Origin: Frankiales bacterium
Lineage (GTDB): Bacteria > Actinomycetota > Actinomycetes > Mycobacteriales > SCTD01
Direction: 5' to 3'
Length of the DNA stretch: 5,662 nt
Assembly: GCA_025966295.1 (NCBI GenBank)
Contig: JAOPVD010000154.1
Span: forward strand, 1 to 5,662
Below are positions 1 through 5,662 of the stretch, in pieces (positions within the stretch are counted from its first letter, which is position 1; each line of letters begins with the position of its first letter). Below the pieces are notes generated by a model. The model was given only the letters and a program-made list of their open reading frames with translations, ran no database searches and had not been told where the DNA came from. The translations under genes were made by a program, and so were the position numbers.

Positions 1-1
1 G

Positions 2-1285
2 GCGGGCGGTGGTCCCGCCAGCGGCCGGGACGCGATCCCGGAGTCGGGACGCGGCTGGGACGCCAAGAACATCTACCTCGGCTACGTCACCCAGACCGAC
101 TTCACCCGCACCGCCGCGGCGTCCGGCTACAACACCGTCAACGCCGGCGACCAGGTCGGGGACGTCGAGGCGATCCTCGCGGCCCTCAACCGCGCCGGCG
201 GGCTGTTCGGCCGCCGGCTCGTCGGGGTCAACCGCGACAACTCCTCCGCCGAGGTCACGAGCAACCCGAACGGCACGTCGGCGGGCAACTGCGACTACTT
301 CAAGAACGACAAGAAGGTCGTCGCCATCCTCAACCTGCAGTCCGGGCTGGACACCGACGTGTTCCGGTCCTGCACGGCGAAGGCCCGGCTCCCGGTCATG
401 AGCCTGTCGATCCAGCCGATCACCGACGAGGTGCTGAAGCCGTTGAACGGCTACCTCATCCCACTGCTCGTCCCGACGTACGACCGGATGGCGCCGGTGC
501 TGCTCCAGCGCCTCCGCGACCAGGGGTACTTCACCGGCTGGGACACCACCGCGGGCGGTCCGTCGACGACCGCGCCGGTCAAGACGGGGGTGCTCGTCAC
601 CTCCGACACCCAGGGCGCGGCGGTGCTCAAGGTCTACGACAAGGCCCTCGCCAAGATCGGTCAGAAGCCGGTGGTGTTCCGCTACGCGCCCAACGGCTCC
701 CAGCAGCAGACCGACTTCCAGTCCGCCGTGCTGCAGTTCCGGAGCGCCGGCGTCACCCACGTGCTGTCCGACGGTGTGAACATCTCCCTGTTCATGATCC
801 AGGCCTCGAGCCAGACCTACCGGCCGCGGTACGCCCTGACCTCGTACAGCGCGCCCCAGCCGTTCGTGCAGACGCTGGCGCCCGAGGACCAGCTCAAGGG
901 CGCGCTCGGGATCGGCTCCGCGCCGACGATCGACGTGAACCTCGCCGACGACCCCGGCCCGACGCCGGGCAGCGCCTGGTGCCTCAAGGCGCTGAAGGAC
1001 GGCGGGCAGACCTTCAACAGCGACAAGCGGTTCGCCCAGGCGATCGCGTTCGCGCTCTGCGACGGCTTCCGAATGCTCGTCGCCGCGGCGAAGGCCGGCG
1101 GCGGTCTGACCGGCCCGCAGCTGGTGCAGGGCGTCGGGATCGCCGGCCCCTCGTTCCCCACGTCCTTCGCGTTCCGCAGCGGCTTCGCACCGGGGGTGAG
1201 CACCCTCCCGGGCTCCGCGCGGGACCTCGGGTACGTCGCCGGCTGCAGCTGCTTTCGCTACGGCCGGGTCACGACCACGTTCTGA
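2..1285 (+). CDS. ABC transporter substrate-binding protein, branched-chain amino acid type (5'-truncated)
   Basis: The frame is open from the left edge to TGA at 1283-1285, giving 427 residues with the N-terminus missing, so any signal peptide or lipobox lies outside the window. The visible part looks like a type I periplasmic-binding fold (LivJ/Peripla_BP_6 class). Residues 24-34 form a first beta strand (IYLGYVTQTDF). Residues 63-73 (NRAGGLFGRRL) match the family's 'N-x-GG-x-x-G' segment. Lobe two opens at residues 193-199 (VKTGVLV), followed by a Rossmann-like alternation. Known role of the family: extracytoplasmic capture of amino acids, amides or other small organic solutes for an ABC importer. 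Six cysteines are visible (residues 97, 124, 327, 353, 415, 417), so disulfides are possible in the exported protein. No permease or ATPase gene follows; these could lie upstream, or the protein may be an orphan receptor. The family call is fairly secure; the ligand is unknown. The internal GTG at 359 is not the start, because homologous-looking sequence continues upstream of it. Confidence 0.85.
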   Translation, partial: AGGGPASGRDAIPESGRGWDAKNIYLGYVTQTDFTRTAAASGYNTVNAGDQVGDVEAILAALNRAGGLFGRRLVGVNRDNSSAEVTSNPNGTSAGNCDYFKNDKKVVAILNLQSGLDTDVFRSCTAKARLPVMSLSIQPITDEVLKPLNGYLIPLLVPTYDRMAPVLLQRLRDQGYFTGWDTTAGGPSTTAPVKTGVLVTSDTQGAAVLKVYDKALAKIGQKPVVFRYAPNGSQQQTDFQSAVLQFRSAGVTHVLSDGVNISLFMIQASSQTYRPRYALTSYSAPQPFVQTLAPEDQLKGALGIGSAPTIDVNLADDPGPTPGSAWCLKALKDGGQTFNSDKRFAQAIAFALCDGFRMLVAAAKAGGGLTGPQLVQGVGIAGPSFPTSFAFRSGFAPGVSTLPGSARDLGYVAGCSCFRYGRVTTTF

Positions 1286-1336
1286 CGAGGGTGGGGGGAA
1301 CCTCTACGGCCTGCTGAGCATCATGGGTGGTCTGCC

Positions 1337-1347
1337 CGCACCGTGCG
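1337..1347. promoter_or_regulatory. 11-bp palindrome, possible operator
   Basis: CGCAC-C-GTGCG is a perfect 5-bp inverted repeat around one central base. It lies about 16 bp upstream of the candidate -10 element at 1363, where a -35 hexamer would be expected. No TTGACA-like -35 is visible there, so this may be an activator or repressor site for the hydrolase operon. In DNA this rich in G and C, such a short palindrome can occur by chance. The assignment is tentative. Confidence 0.2.
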
Positions 1348-1362
1348 CGCCGCTGGCCGCCG

Positions 1363-1368
1363 TACCGT
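1363..1368 (+). promoter_or_regulatory. Candidate -10 element for a leaderless hydrolase operon transcript
   Basis: TACCGT fits the actinobacterial -10 pattern TANNNT. It ends 7 bases before the ATG at 1376, so transcription would start at or one base before that ATG and give a leaderless mRNA. In support, the GGAGG at 1370-1374 is only one base from the ATG, too close to work as a Shine-Dalgarno sequence. No clear -35 is seen. Leaderless genes are common in actinobacteria. This is inferred from spacing only. Confidence 0.3.
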
Positions 1369-1375
1369 CGGAGGC

Positions 1376-2224
1376 ATGACGACCACCTCCGCCCTCGAGG
1401 CCCGCACCGTCGCCGGCCTCGAGGTCCTGCACCGCCCCGGCTCCGGCCCGACCGTCGTCGCGCTCCCCGGGCTCGGCTCCAGCGGATGGGCCTGGGAGGC
1501 GCTCGCCGAGACGCTGCCCGACATCGACCTGTACGCCGTGAGCCTGCGTGGGCGTGGGGGCTCGCACGCCGTGGCGGGCACCGGGGGCCTGACCGCGCAC
1601 GCGCAGGACGTCGCAGCGGTGGTCGCGGAGCTCGACCTGCACGACGTCGTCGTCATCGGCCACTCGATGGGCGCCTACCTCGCACCCGTCGTGGCCCAGC
1701 AGCTGCCCGACCGCGTGAAGCACCTCGTCCTCGTCGACGGCGGCATCCGCCCGCACTTCCCGCTCTTCATGGGCCCGGCGCTGACGCGGCTCACCTTCCG
1801 CACGCAGCTGCGCAAGGCCTCGGGCACCTTCACCGACGTCGAGCAGCTGATGAAGAAGGGCCGCGTCGGCCCGATGCTCGCCGACCGTCCCGACCTGCGT
1901 CCGCTCATCGTCCGGATGCTCGACCGCGAGCTCGGTGGCGTGCCCGGCGCCCGGGTCGTCCGCACCAACGTGGACCGCTGCGTCGAGGACGCGGTCGACA
2001 CGTTCCACGGCTCCGCTGTGGAGCCGGCGCTCGCGGCGCTCGCGGTCCCGGCGTACGTCTTCCTCGCCGAGAACATGAAGAAGGCGGGGCAGCGGCCCTT
2101 CATCAACGAGGCCGTCACCGCGGCGGCGGAGGCCAGGCAGCCGCTGCTGAAGGTGGAGCGGCTCAAGGGCAACCACGTCACCGTCGTCTTCGCGCCCGAG
2201 GTCGCCCAGGCGGTGCTGGCGTGA
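1376..2224 (+). CDS. Alpha/beta hydrolase A
   Basis: This gene encodes a 282-residue cytoplasmic-looking alpha/beta-hydrolase-fold enzyme with no signal peptide. Residues 31-40 (PGLGSSGWAW) form the oxyanion-hole loop in place of the common HG motif. GHSMG at 95-99 is the nucleophile elbow, with Ser97. His267 in KGNHVTV is the likely catalytic histidine. The canonical Asp after strand 7 is not obvious; the equivalent position reads AENMKK, with Glu232. Asp121 in LVLVDGG at the end of strand 6 is another candidate acid. Residues about 124-210 form the helical cap. I chose ATG 1376 over the in-frame GTG 1343 because the extra residues (MRAAGRRTVGG) look non-conserved and 1376 fits a leaderless start. 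The TGA overlaps the GTG of the next gene, so the two are translationally coupled. The family could be an esterase, lactonase, C-C hydrolase or haloperoxidase-like enzyme; the substrate cannot be read from the sequence. Confidence 0.88.
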   Translation: MTTTSALEARTVAGLEVLHRPGSGPTVVALPGLGSSGWAWEALAETLPDIDLYAVSLRGRGGSHAVAGTGGLTAHAQDVAAVVAELDLHDVVVIGHSMGAYLAPVVAQQLPDRVKHLVLVDGGIRPHFPLFMGPALTRLTFRTQLRKASGTFTDVEQLMKKGRVGPMLADRPDLRPLIVRMLDRELGGVPGARVVRTNVDRCVEDAVDTFHGSAVEPALAALAVPAYVFLAENMKKAGQRPFINEAVTAAAEARQPLLKVERLKGNHVTVVFAPEVAQAVLA

Positions 2225-3060
2225 GCGTCGTCCGCGTCCCCGTCCGCGGCGGCGAGCTGGCCGTCGAGGAACTGGCCGGCACCAGCGAGCCGGTGCTCGC
2301 GATCCACGGCATCAGCAGCACCCGCCGGCTCTGGGACTGGCTGCACGTCGAGGCCCCCGACCTCACCCTGCTGGCGCCTGACCTGCGCGGCCGCGGCGAC
2401 AGCCTGGACGTCGCCGGTCCGGCGTCGCGCGCGCAGCACGTCGAGGACCTCGTGGCGGTGCTCGACGCCCGCGGCCTCGAAAAGGTGCACGTCATGGGCA
2501 TGAGCATGGGCGGCTTCGTCGCCGTCGAGCTCGCGCACCGGCACCCCGACCGCGTGAAGAGCCTGGTGCTCGTGGACGGCGGCTTCCCCCTCCCCACCCC
2601 GCCCGGGCTGACCCGCGAGGCGCTGCCCACGGTGTTCGCCGACCGCCTCGCGCGGCTCGAGCAGTCCTTCGGCTCCGTCGAGGCGTACCGCGAGTTCTTC
2701 TGCGCCGGCACGGCGCCGCTGCTCGACCCGGCCGATCCGGTGCTGCAGGGCTACCTCGCGCACGACCTGGACGAGAGCGGACGCGTGCGGCTCTCGGGCA
2801 GCGTGCTGCTCGACGACGCCGCGGACATCTACTTCGGTGACCAGCACTGGGAGTCGCTCAGGCTCCCCGTCCGCTGGGCGCACGCCGAGTGGGCCGTCGG
2901 CGAGGGCAGCGCGCCGATGTACCCCGCCGAGGCGGCAGCTCGCTATGCCGCGCACACCACCACCGCGGTGCTCGTGCCGGGCGTCGACCACGCCGGCGCC
3001 ATCATGACCAAGCCCGGTGCCGTGGTGGTGGCCGGGCTGCTGGCGGAGGCGCTGGCATGA
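2221..3060 (+). CDS. Alpha/beta hydrolase B (diverged paralogue of A)
   Basis: This gene encodes a 279-residue alpha/beta-hydrolase-fold protein with no signal peptide or membrane segment. HGISS at 29-33 supplies the usual HG oxyanion loop, DLRGRGDS at 54-61 is the standard strand-4 segment, and GMSMG at 93-97 is the nucleophile elbow with Ser95. His257 in PGVDHAG is the likely catalytic histidine. The acid is unclear: after strand 7 the sequence reads PVRWAHAEW, with Glu223 where Asp is usual, and Asp119 in LVLVDGG is an alternative. It shares PDRVK-x-LVLVDGG with hydrolase A at the same place in the fold, but the cap regions differ strongly. The GTG start at 2221 overlaps the upstream stop as GTGA. 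Only a weak ribosome site (GGCGG at 2209-2213) precedes it, so coupling is likely. The frame stays open upstream through gene A (from about 1327), but that stretch is an Arg/Pro/Ala-rich composition shadow, not coding sequence. The substrate is unknown. Confidence 0.87.
   Translation: MSVVRVPVRGGELAVEELAGTSEPVLAIHGISSTRRLWDWLHVEAPDLTLLAPDLRGRGDSLDVAGPASRAQHVEDLVAVLDARGLEKVHVMGMSMGGFVAVELAHRHPDRVKSLVLVDGGFPLPTPPGLTREALPTVFADRLARLEQSFGSVEAYREFFCAGTAPLLDPADPVLQGYLAHDLDESGRVRLSGSVLLDDAADIYFGDQHWESLRLPVRWAHAEWAVGEGSAPMYPAEAAARYAAHTTTAVLVPGVDHAGAIMTKPGAVVVAGLLAEALA
3045..3049 (+). promoter_or_regulatory. Ribosome binding site of the FAD-linked oxidase gene
   Basis: GGAGG lies 7 bases before the ATG at 3057, an ideal Shine-Dalgarno spacing, inside the last codons of hydrolase B. 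It decides the start at 3057 over upstream in-frame starts (the frame is open back to 2889) and indicates strong translation of the oxidase. Confidence 0.75.
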
Positions 3061-4472
3061 CCGCCGTGGCCGAGAACGGCACGGCCGTGCTGCTCGAGGC
3101 GCTCGGCCGGGTCGTCCCCGCCGACCGGCTCGTCGTCGACAGCGGCGTGCTCGCCTCGCTCTCGCACGACGAGGCCGAGTGGGCTCCCGCCGGGCACGCG
3201 GCCGTCGCCCTGCGCGCCCGCAGCGAGGCCGAGGTGCAGGCCGCGGTCCGCGTCTGCGCCGCCCTGCGCGTCCCTGTCGTCACCCGCGGGGCCGGAACCG
3301 GCCTGTCCGGCGGCGCCAACGCCGTCGACGGCTGCCTCGTGCTCGACCTGTCCCGCATGGACCAGGTCCGGGAGATCGACGTGGACAACCTGCTGTGCGT
3401 CGTGCAGCCCGGCGTCATCAACGCCACCCTGAAGGCGGCCGTCGCCGAGCACGGCCTCTGGTACCCGCCGGACCCGGCGAGCGCGCCCTGGTCGACCATC
3501 GGCGGCAACGTCGCCACCAACGCCGGTGGCCTGTGCTGCCTGAAGTACGGCGTGACGCGCGACTACGTCCTCGGGATGCGCGCCGTCGTCGGGGGCTCCG
3601 CCGGCTACGGCACGGCCGTGTCCCTCGGCCGGCGCACCAACAAGGGCGTCGCCGGCTACGACCTGGCCGGCCTGATGGTCGGCTCCGAGGGCACGCTCGG
3701 CGTGGTCACCGAGGTCACCCTCCGGCTGCGCCCTGCACTGCTCGGCACGCCCCGCACGATCGTCGGCGCCTTCGGCTCCCTCGTCGACGCCGGCCAGGCC
3801 GTTGCCGTCGTGACCCGCCGCGGCCTCACGCCCAGCGCGCTCGAGCTGCTCGACCGCACCTGCCTGCAGGCGGTCGAGGACTGGAAGCACCTGGGCCTGG
3901 AGGCGGACGCCGCGGCGCTGCTGCTCGCCCGGGTCGACACCCCCGGCGACGCGGGCGACGCGGAGGCGCGCGCCCTCGTCGAGTCCTTCGAGGCGGCTGG
4001 GGCGCTGTGGGCCGCGCAGTCCACCGACGACGCCGAGGCCGAGGCGCTGTTCGAGGCCCGCCGGCTCGCCTACCCGGCGCTGGAGCGGCTCTCGCCGGTG
4101 CTCACCGAGGACGTCTGCGTCCCGCGCTCCAAGGTGCCGCACATGCTCGCCGAGGTGGAGGCGATCGCGGCCCGGCACGGCGTCACCATCGCCACCATCG
4201 CGCACGCCGGCGACGGCAACCTGCACCCGCTCCTGCTCACGCCCGTCGGCGACGACACGGCGCGGGTCGCGGCCCAGGCGGCCTTCGAGGAGCTGCTCGA
4301 CGCGGCCATCGCCCTCGGGGGCACCGTCACGGGCGAGCACGGCGTGGGGCTGCTGAAGATGGCCGGGATGCTGCGCGAGCTCGACCCGGCGTCCGTGCAG
4401 ATGCAGCTGGCGGTCAAGCGCGCCCTCGACCCGCTGAACCTGTTCAACCCCGGGAAGGTCCTCCCGCTGTGA
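3057..4472 (+). CDS. FAD-linked oxidase / GlcD-type 2-hydroxyacid dehydrogenase
   Basis: This gene encodes a 471-residue soluble flavoprotein of the VAO/PCMH fold, the usual size for GlcD and D-lactate dehydrogenase relatives. The FAD-binding domain covers about 45-225. It includes the pyrophosphate loop RGAGTGLSGGA (78-88), PPDPAS (137-142), TIGGNVATNAGG (147-158) and GSEGTLGVVTEVTLRL (209-224). The C-terminal FAD-oxidase domain carries EDVCVPRSKV (351-360), HAGDGNLHP (383-391), GEHGVG (426-431) and NPGK (464-467). The His and Glu residues of these motifs (His383, His390, Glu427, His428) are the family's metal or substrate-binding positions, and all are present, so the enzyme looks intact. 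The family oxidises 2-hydroxy acids such as glycolate or D-lactate to 2-oxo acids. No GlcE or GlcF (Fe-S) partner is next to it, so the electron acceptor is unknown. The ATG overlaps the hydrolase B stop as ATGA, and a strong GGAGG precedes it. The exact substrate is unknown. Confidence 0.93.
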   Translation: MTAVAENGTAVLLEALGRVVPADRLVVDSGVLASLSHDEAEWAPAGHAAVALRARSEAEVQAAVRVCAALRVPVVTRGAGTGLSGGANAVDGCLVLDLSRMDQVREIDVDNLLCVVQPGVINATLKAAVAEHGLWYPPDPASAPWSTIGGNVATNAGGLCCLKYGVTRDYVLGMRAVVGGSAGYGTAVSLGRRTNKGVAGYDLAGLMVGSEGTLGVVTEVTLRLRPALLGTPRTIVGAFGSLVDAGQAVAVVTRRGLTPSALELLDRTCLQAVEDWKHLGLEADAAALLLARVDTPGDAGDAEARALVESFEAAGALWAAQSTDDAEAEALFEARRLAYPALERLSPVLTEDVCVPRSKVPHMLAEVEAIAARHGVTIATIAHAGDGNLHPLLLTPVGDDTARVAAQAAFEELLDAAIALGGTVTGEHGVGLLKMAGMLRELDPASVQMQLAVKRALDPLNLFNPGKVLPL

Positions 4473-4493
4473 CTGCGGTCGTCCGTGGGACAT

Positions 4494-4516
4494 TGACGCG
4501 CATGACAGCGACGTCA
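4494..4516 (+). promoter_or_regulatory. Hairpin with the regulator's start codon in its loop
   Basis: TGACGCGC (4494-4501) can pair with GCG-A-CGTCA (4508-4516): 8 base pairs with one bulged A at 4511. The 6-base loop ATGACA contains the ATG of the downstream regulator. An alternative dyad, CATGAC-N6-GTCATG (4501-4518), overlaps it and excludes it. Either could affect translation initiation as RNA, or be a protein site as DNA. No conservation data are available, so function is inferred only. Confidence 0.3.
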
Positions 4517-5662
4517 TGGCTCGACCTCCTGCTGCGCGAAGCCGGCGCGGACGAGATCGACGCCTACCGCGCACAGCGCCTGGCCGAGTCCGCCGACGCC
4601 GCCGCGGTCGAGGCGGAGACCCGCCGGGCGCTGCAGCTGTCCGCGCTCCTGCGCGACCGCGGTCAGCGGGTGGCCGAGCTGGCGGCGCTCTCGCGCATCG
4701 CCGCCCGGCTGACCTCGGTACGCGACCTGTCGGAGCTGCTCACCGACATCGCCGTGCAGGCCCGCCAGCTGCTGCGCACCGACGTCGCCTACCTCGCCCT
4801 GGTCGAGGGCGACGGCATGAGCATCCGCTACATGGACGGCGCCGTCGGCCCGTCGTTCGGCGACATCCAGCTCTCCCTGACCCAGGGGCTCGCGGGCCGG
4901 GTGGTGCAGACCGGCCGTGCCTCCTGGACGACGGACTACCTGGACGACGCCTCCTTCCAGCACGTCGAGCACGCCGACCGGCTGGCCGGGGACGAGCAGC
5001 TGCGCGGCATCCTCGGCGTCCCGCTCACCGCGCGTGGCGAGATCCTCGGCGTGCTGTTCGCCGCCGAGCGGTCCGCCCGCCCCTTCACCGAGAGCGAGAC
5101 CAGCCTGCTCAGCGGCCTCGCCGGGCATGCCGCTGTCGCGCTGGAGAACGCCCGCCTGCTCGCCGCCGAACGGCGCACCGCCGACGAGCTGCGCACCAGC
5201 GCTGCCGCCGTCGACCGGGCCATCGTCCTGCACGAGCGCCTCCTCGGCGCGGCCGTGCGCGGCGGCGGGCCGGCTGCCGTCGTGCAGTCGCTCTCCGAGG
5301 TGCTGGACACCCCGGTGCAGCTGCTCGACGCCACCGACGGCCTCCTGGCCGGCCCCGACCTGCCGACCCCCTCGGCCTCGGGGGCCTTCCCGCCCGGCGA
5401 CCTCCGGACCGTCCGGCAGGACGACCTCGTGCTCTGCCCGGTCGTGGCCGCGGAGGACTACCTCGGCTGTCTCGTGCTGCACGGCGACGTCGACAGCGCG
5501 CAGGTCCGCCTCCTCGAACGCGGGGCCCTCGGCATCGCGCTGTCGCTCGTGCAGGCCCGGGCCGTGGCGGACGCCGCCACCCGCAGCGCCGGCGAGGTGC
5601 TGGCCGCGCTCGTCGAGGGCGGCGAGCCCGAGGTGCTCGAGCGCCGCGCCTCCGCCGTGCGC
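4502..5662 (+). CDS. GAF-domain transcriptional regulator, PucR/CdaR type (3'-truncated)
   Basis: The frame is open from ATG 4502 to the last base of the window, giving 387 residues with no stop. A helical N-terminal segment (about 20-70) is followed by a GAF domain at about 75-220. Its marks include LTQGLAGRVVQTGRA (126-140), the strand pair GILGVPLTARGEILGVLFAAER (within 169-190) and the closing helix HAAVALENARLL (209-220). A linker helix runs to about 250. A second sensor-like region (about 243-355) starts with ERLLGAAVRGGG and holds PVQLLDATDGLLAG. RSAGEVLAALVEGG (361-374) resembles the segment that precedes the CdaR GGDEF-like domain. The C-terminal PucR helix-turn-helix expected for this class lies beyond the window, so DNA binding is inferred from architecture. 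Family members regulate catabolic genes and bind small ligands through GAF domains. It begins 29 bases after the oxidase stop and is probably cotranscribed. Only a weak GGGA at 4487-4490 serves as ribosome site, and a hairpin encloses the start. A GAF histidine kinase or phosphatase is a less likely alternative. Confidence 0.8.
   Translation, partial: MTATSWLDLLLREAGADEIDAYRAQRLAESADAAAVEAETRRALQLSALLRDRGQRVAELAALSRIAARLTSVRDLSELLTDIAVQARQLLRTDVAYLALVEGDGMSIRYMDGAVGPSFGDIQLSLTQGLAGRVVQTGRASWTTDYLDDASFQHVEHADRLAGDEQLRGILGVPLTARGEILGVLFAAERSARPFTESETSLLSGLAGHAAVALENARLLAAERRTADELRTSAAAVDRAIVLHERLLGAAVRGGGPAAVVQSLSEVLDTPVQLLDATDGLLAGPDLPTPSASGAFPPGDLRTVRQDDLVLCPVVAAEDYLGCLVLHGDVDSAQVRLLERGALGIALSLVQARAVADAATRSAGEVLAALVEGGEPEVLERRASAVR

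Noticed and set aside
9..401. Plus-strand frame of 130 residues overlapping the binding-protein gene
   Set aside because: It is almost only Ser, Thr, Arg, Pro and Ala, typical of a shifted frame. The overlapping frame gives a sensible periplasmic-binding fold.
1287..1304. Possible terminator after the binding-protein gene (GAGG, 10-base loop, CCTC)
   Set aside because: The stem is only 4 bp, the loop is long and there is no T run. It is too weak to call, and readthrough into the hydrolase genes remains possible.
1327..2220. A 577-residue fusion protein formed by extending hydrolase B upstream
   Set aside because: The upstream part is Arg/Pro/Ala-rich and lies out of frame over the clearly coding hydrolase A. 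The GTG at 2221 with the GTGA overlap is the sensible start.
1304..2991. Long minus-strand open frames opposite the two hydrolase genes
   Set aside because: They are Arg/Gly/Ala/His-rich with no recognisable domain, and the plus strand has clear hydrolase motifs. In very GC-rich DNA such antisense frames stay open by composition.
4493..4498. TTGACG as a -35 element for a separate regulator promoter
   Set aside because: It is only 3 bases before the start codon, so any promoter using it would start inside the gene. It is better explained as one arm of the hairpin.
2943..5482. Minus-strand open frames of 543 and 322 residues opposite the oxidase and regulator genes
   Set aside because: Low-complexity composition with many Gly, Arg, Gln, Glu and His and no motif. 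The plus strand encodes well-conserved FAD-oxidase and GAF sequences.
1..5662. Search for tRNA, rRNA, CRISPR repeats, insertion sequences, attachment sites or phage genes
   Set aside because: Nothing of the kind was seen. Coding sequence covers almost the whole window, with no repeat arrays, terminal inverted repeats or transposase motifs.

Overview
The window is very GC-rich (by eye above 70%, with third codon positions almost always G or C). This base composition and the protein families present point to a high-GC actinobacterium. I cannot name a genus from this stretch. All convincing genes lie on the + strand and fill nearly the whole window. The long minus-strand reading frames are composition shadows rich in Arg, Gly and Ala.

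Layout. (1) Positions 2-1285 hold the 3' part of an ABC-transporter substrate-binding protein of the branched-chain amino acid/amide type (periplasmic-binding fold I); its N-terminus and signal peptide lie upstream of the window. (2) Positions 1286-1375 are a 90-bp gap with a plausible -10 element placed for a leaderless transcript, plus a small palindrome where the -35 element would sit. (3) Positions 1376-4472 are a tightly coupled three-gene set: alpha/beta hydrolase A (1376-2224), alpha/beta hydrolase B (2221-3060) and a GlcD-type FAD-linked oxidase (3057-4472). They are joined by 4-base start/stop overlaps (GTGA and ATGA). (4) After a 29-base gap, 4502-5662 is the 5' part of a GAF-domain regulator of the PucR/CdaR type. 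It runs off the right edge before its DNA-binding domain. This gene is open to the window end.

How they may work together (inference). The binding protein could capture a small organic solute. The two hydrolases could open an ester, lactone or C-C bond. The flavoenzyme could oxidise the resulting 2-hydroxy acid to a 2-oxo acid. The GAF/PucR-type regulator could sense the substrate or an intermediate and control the operon. PucR/CdaR regulators are known for controlling catabolic genes (purines, sugar diacids and others), which fits. No substrate can be read from the sequence. The enzyme families are ordinary; what deserves a second look is the combination of a diverged hydrolase pair with a single-subunit flavin oxidase, and a few regulatory structures, notably a hairpin that puts the regulator's start codon in its loop.
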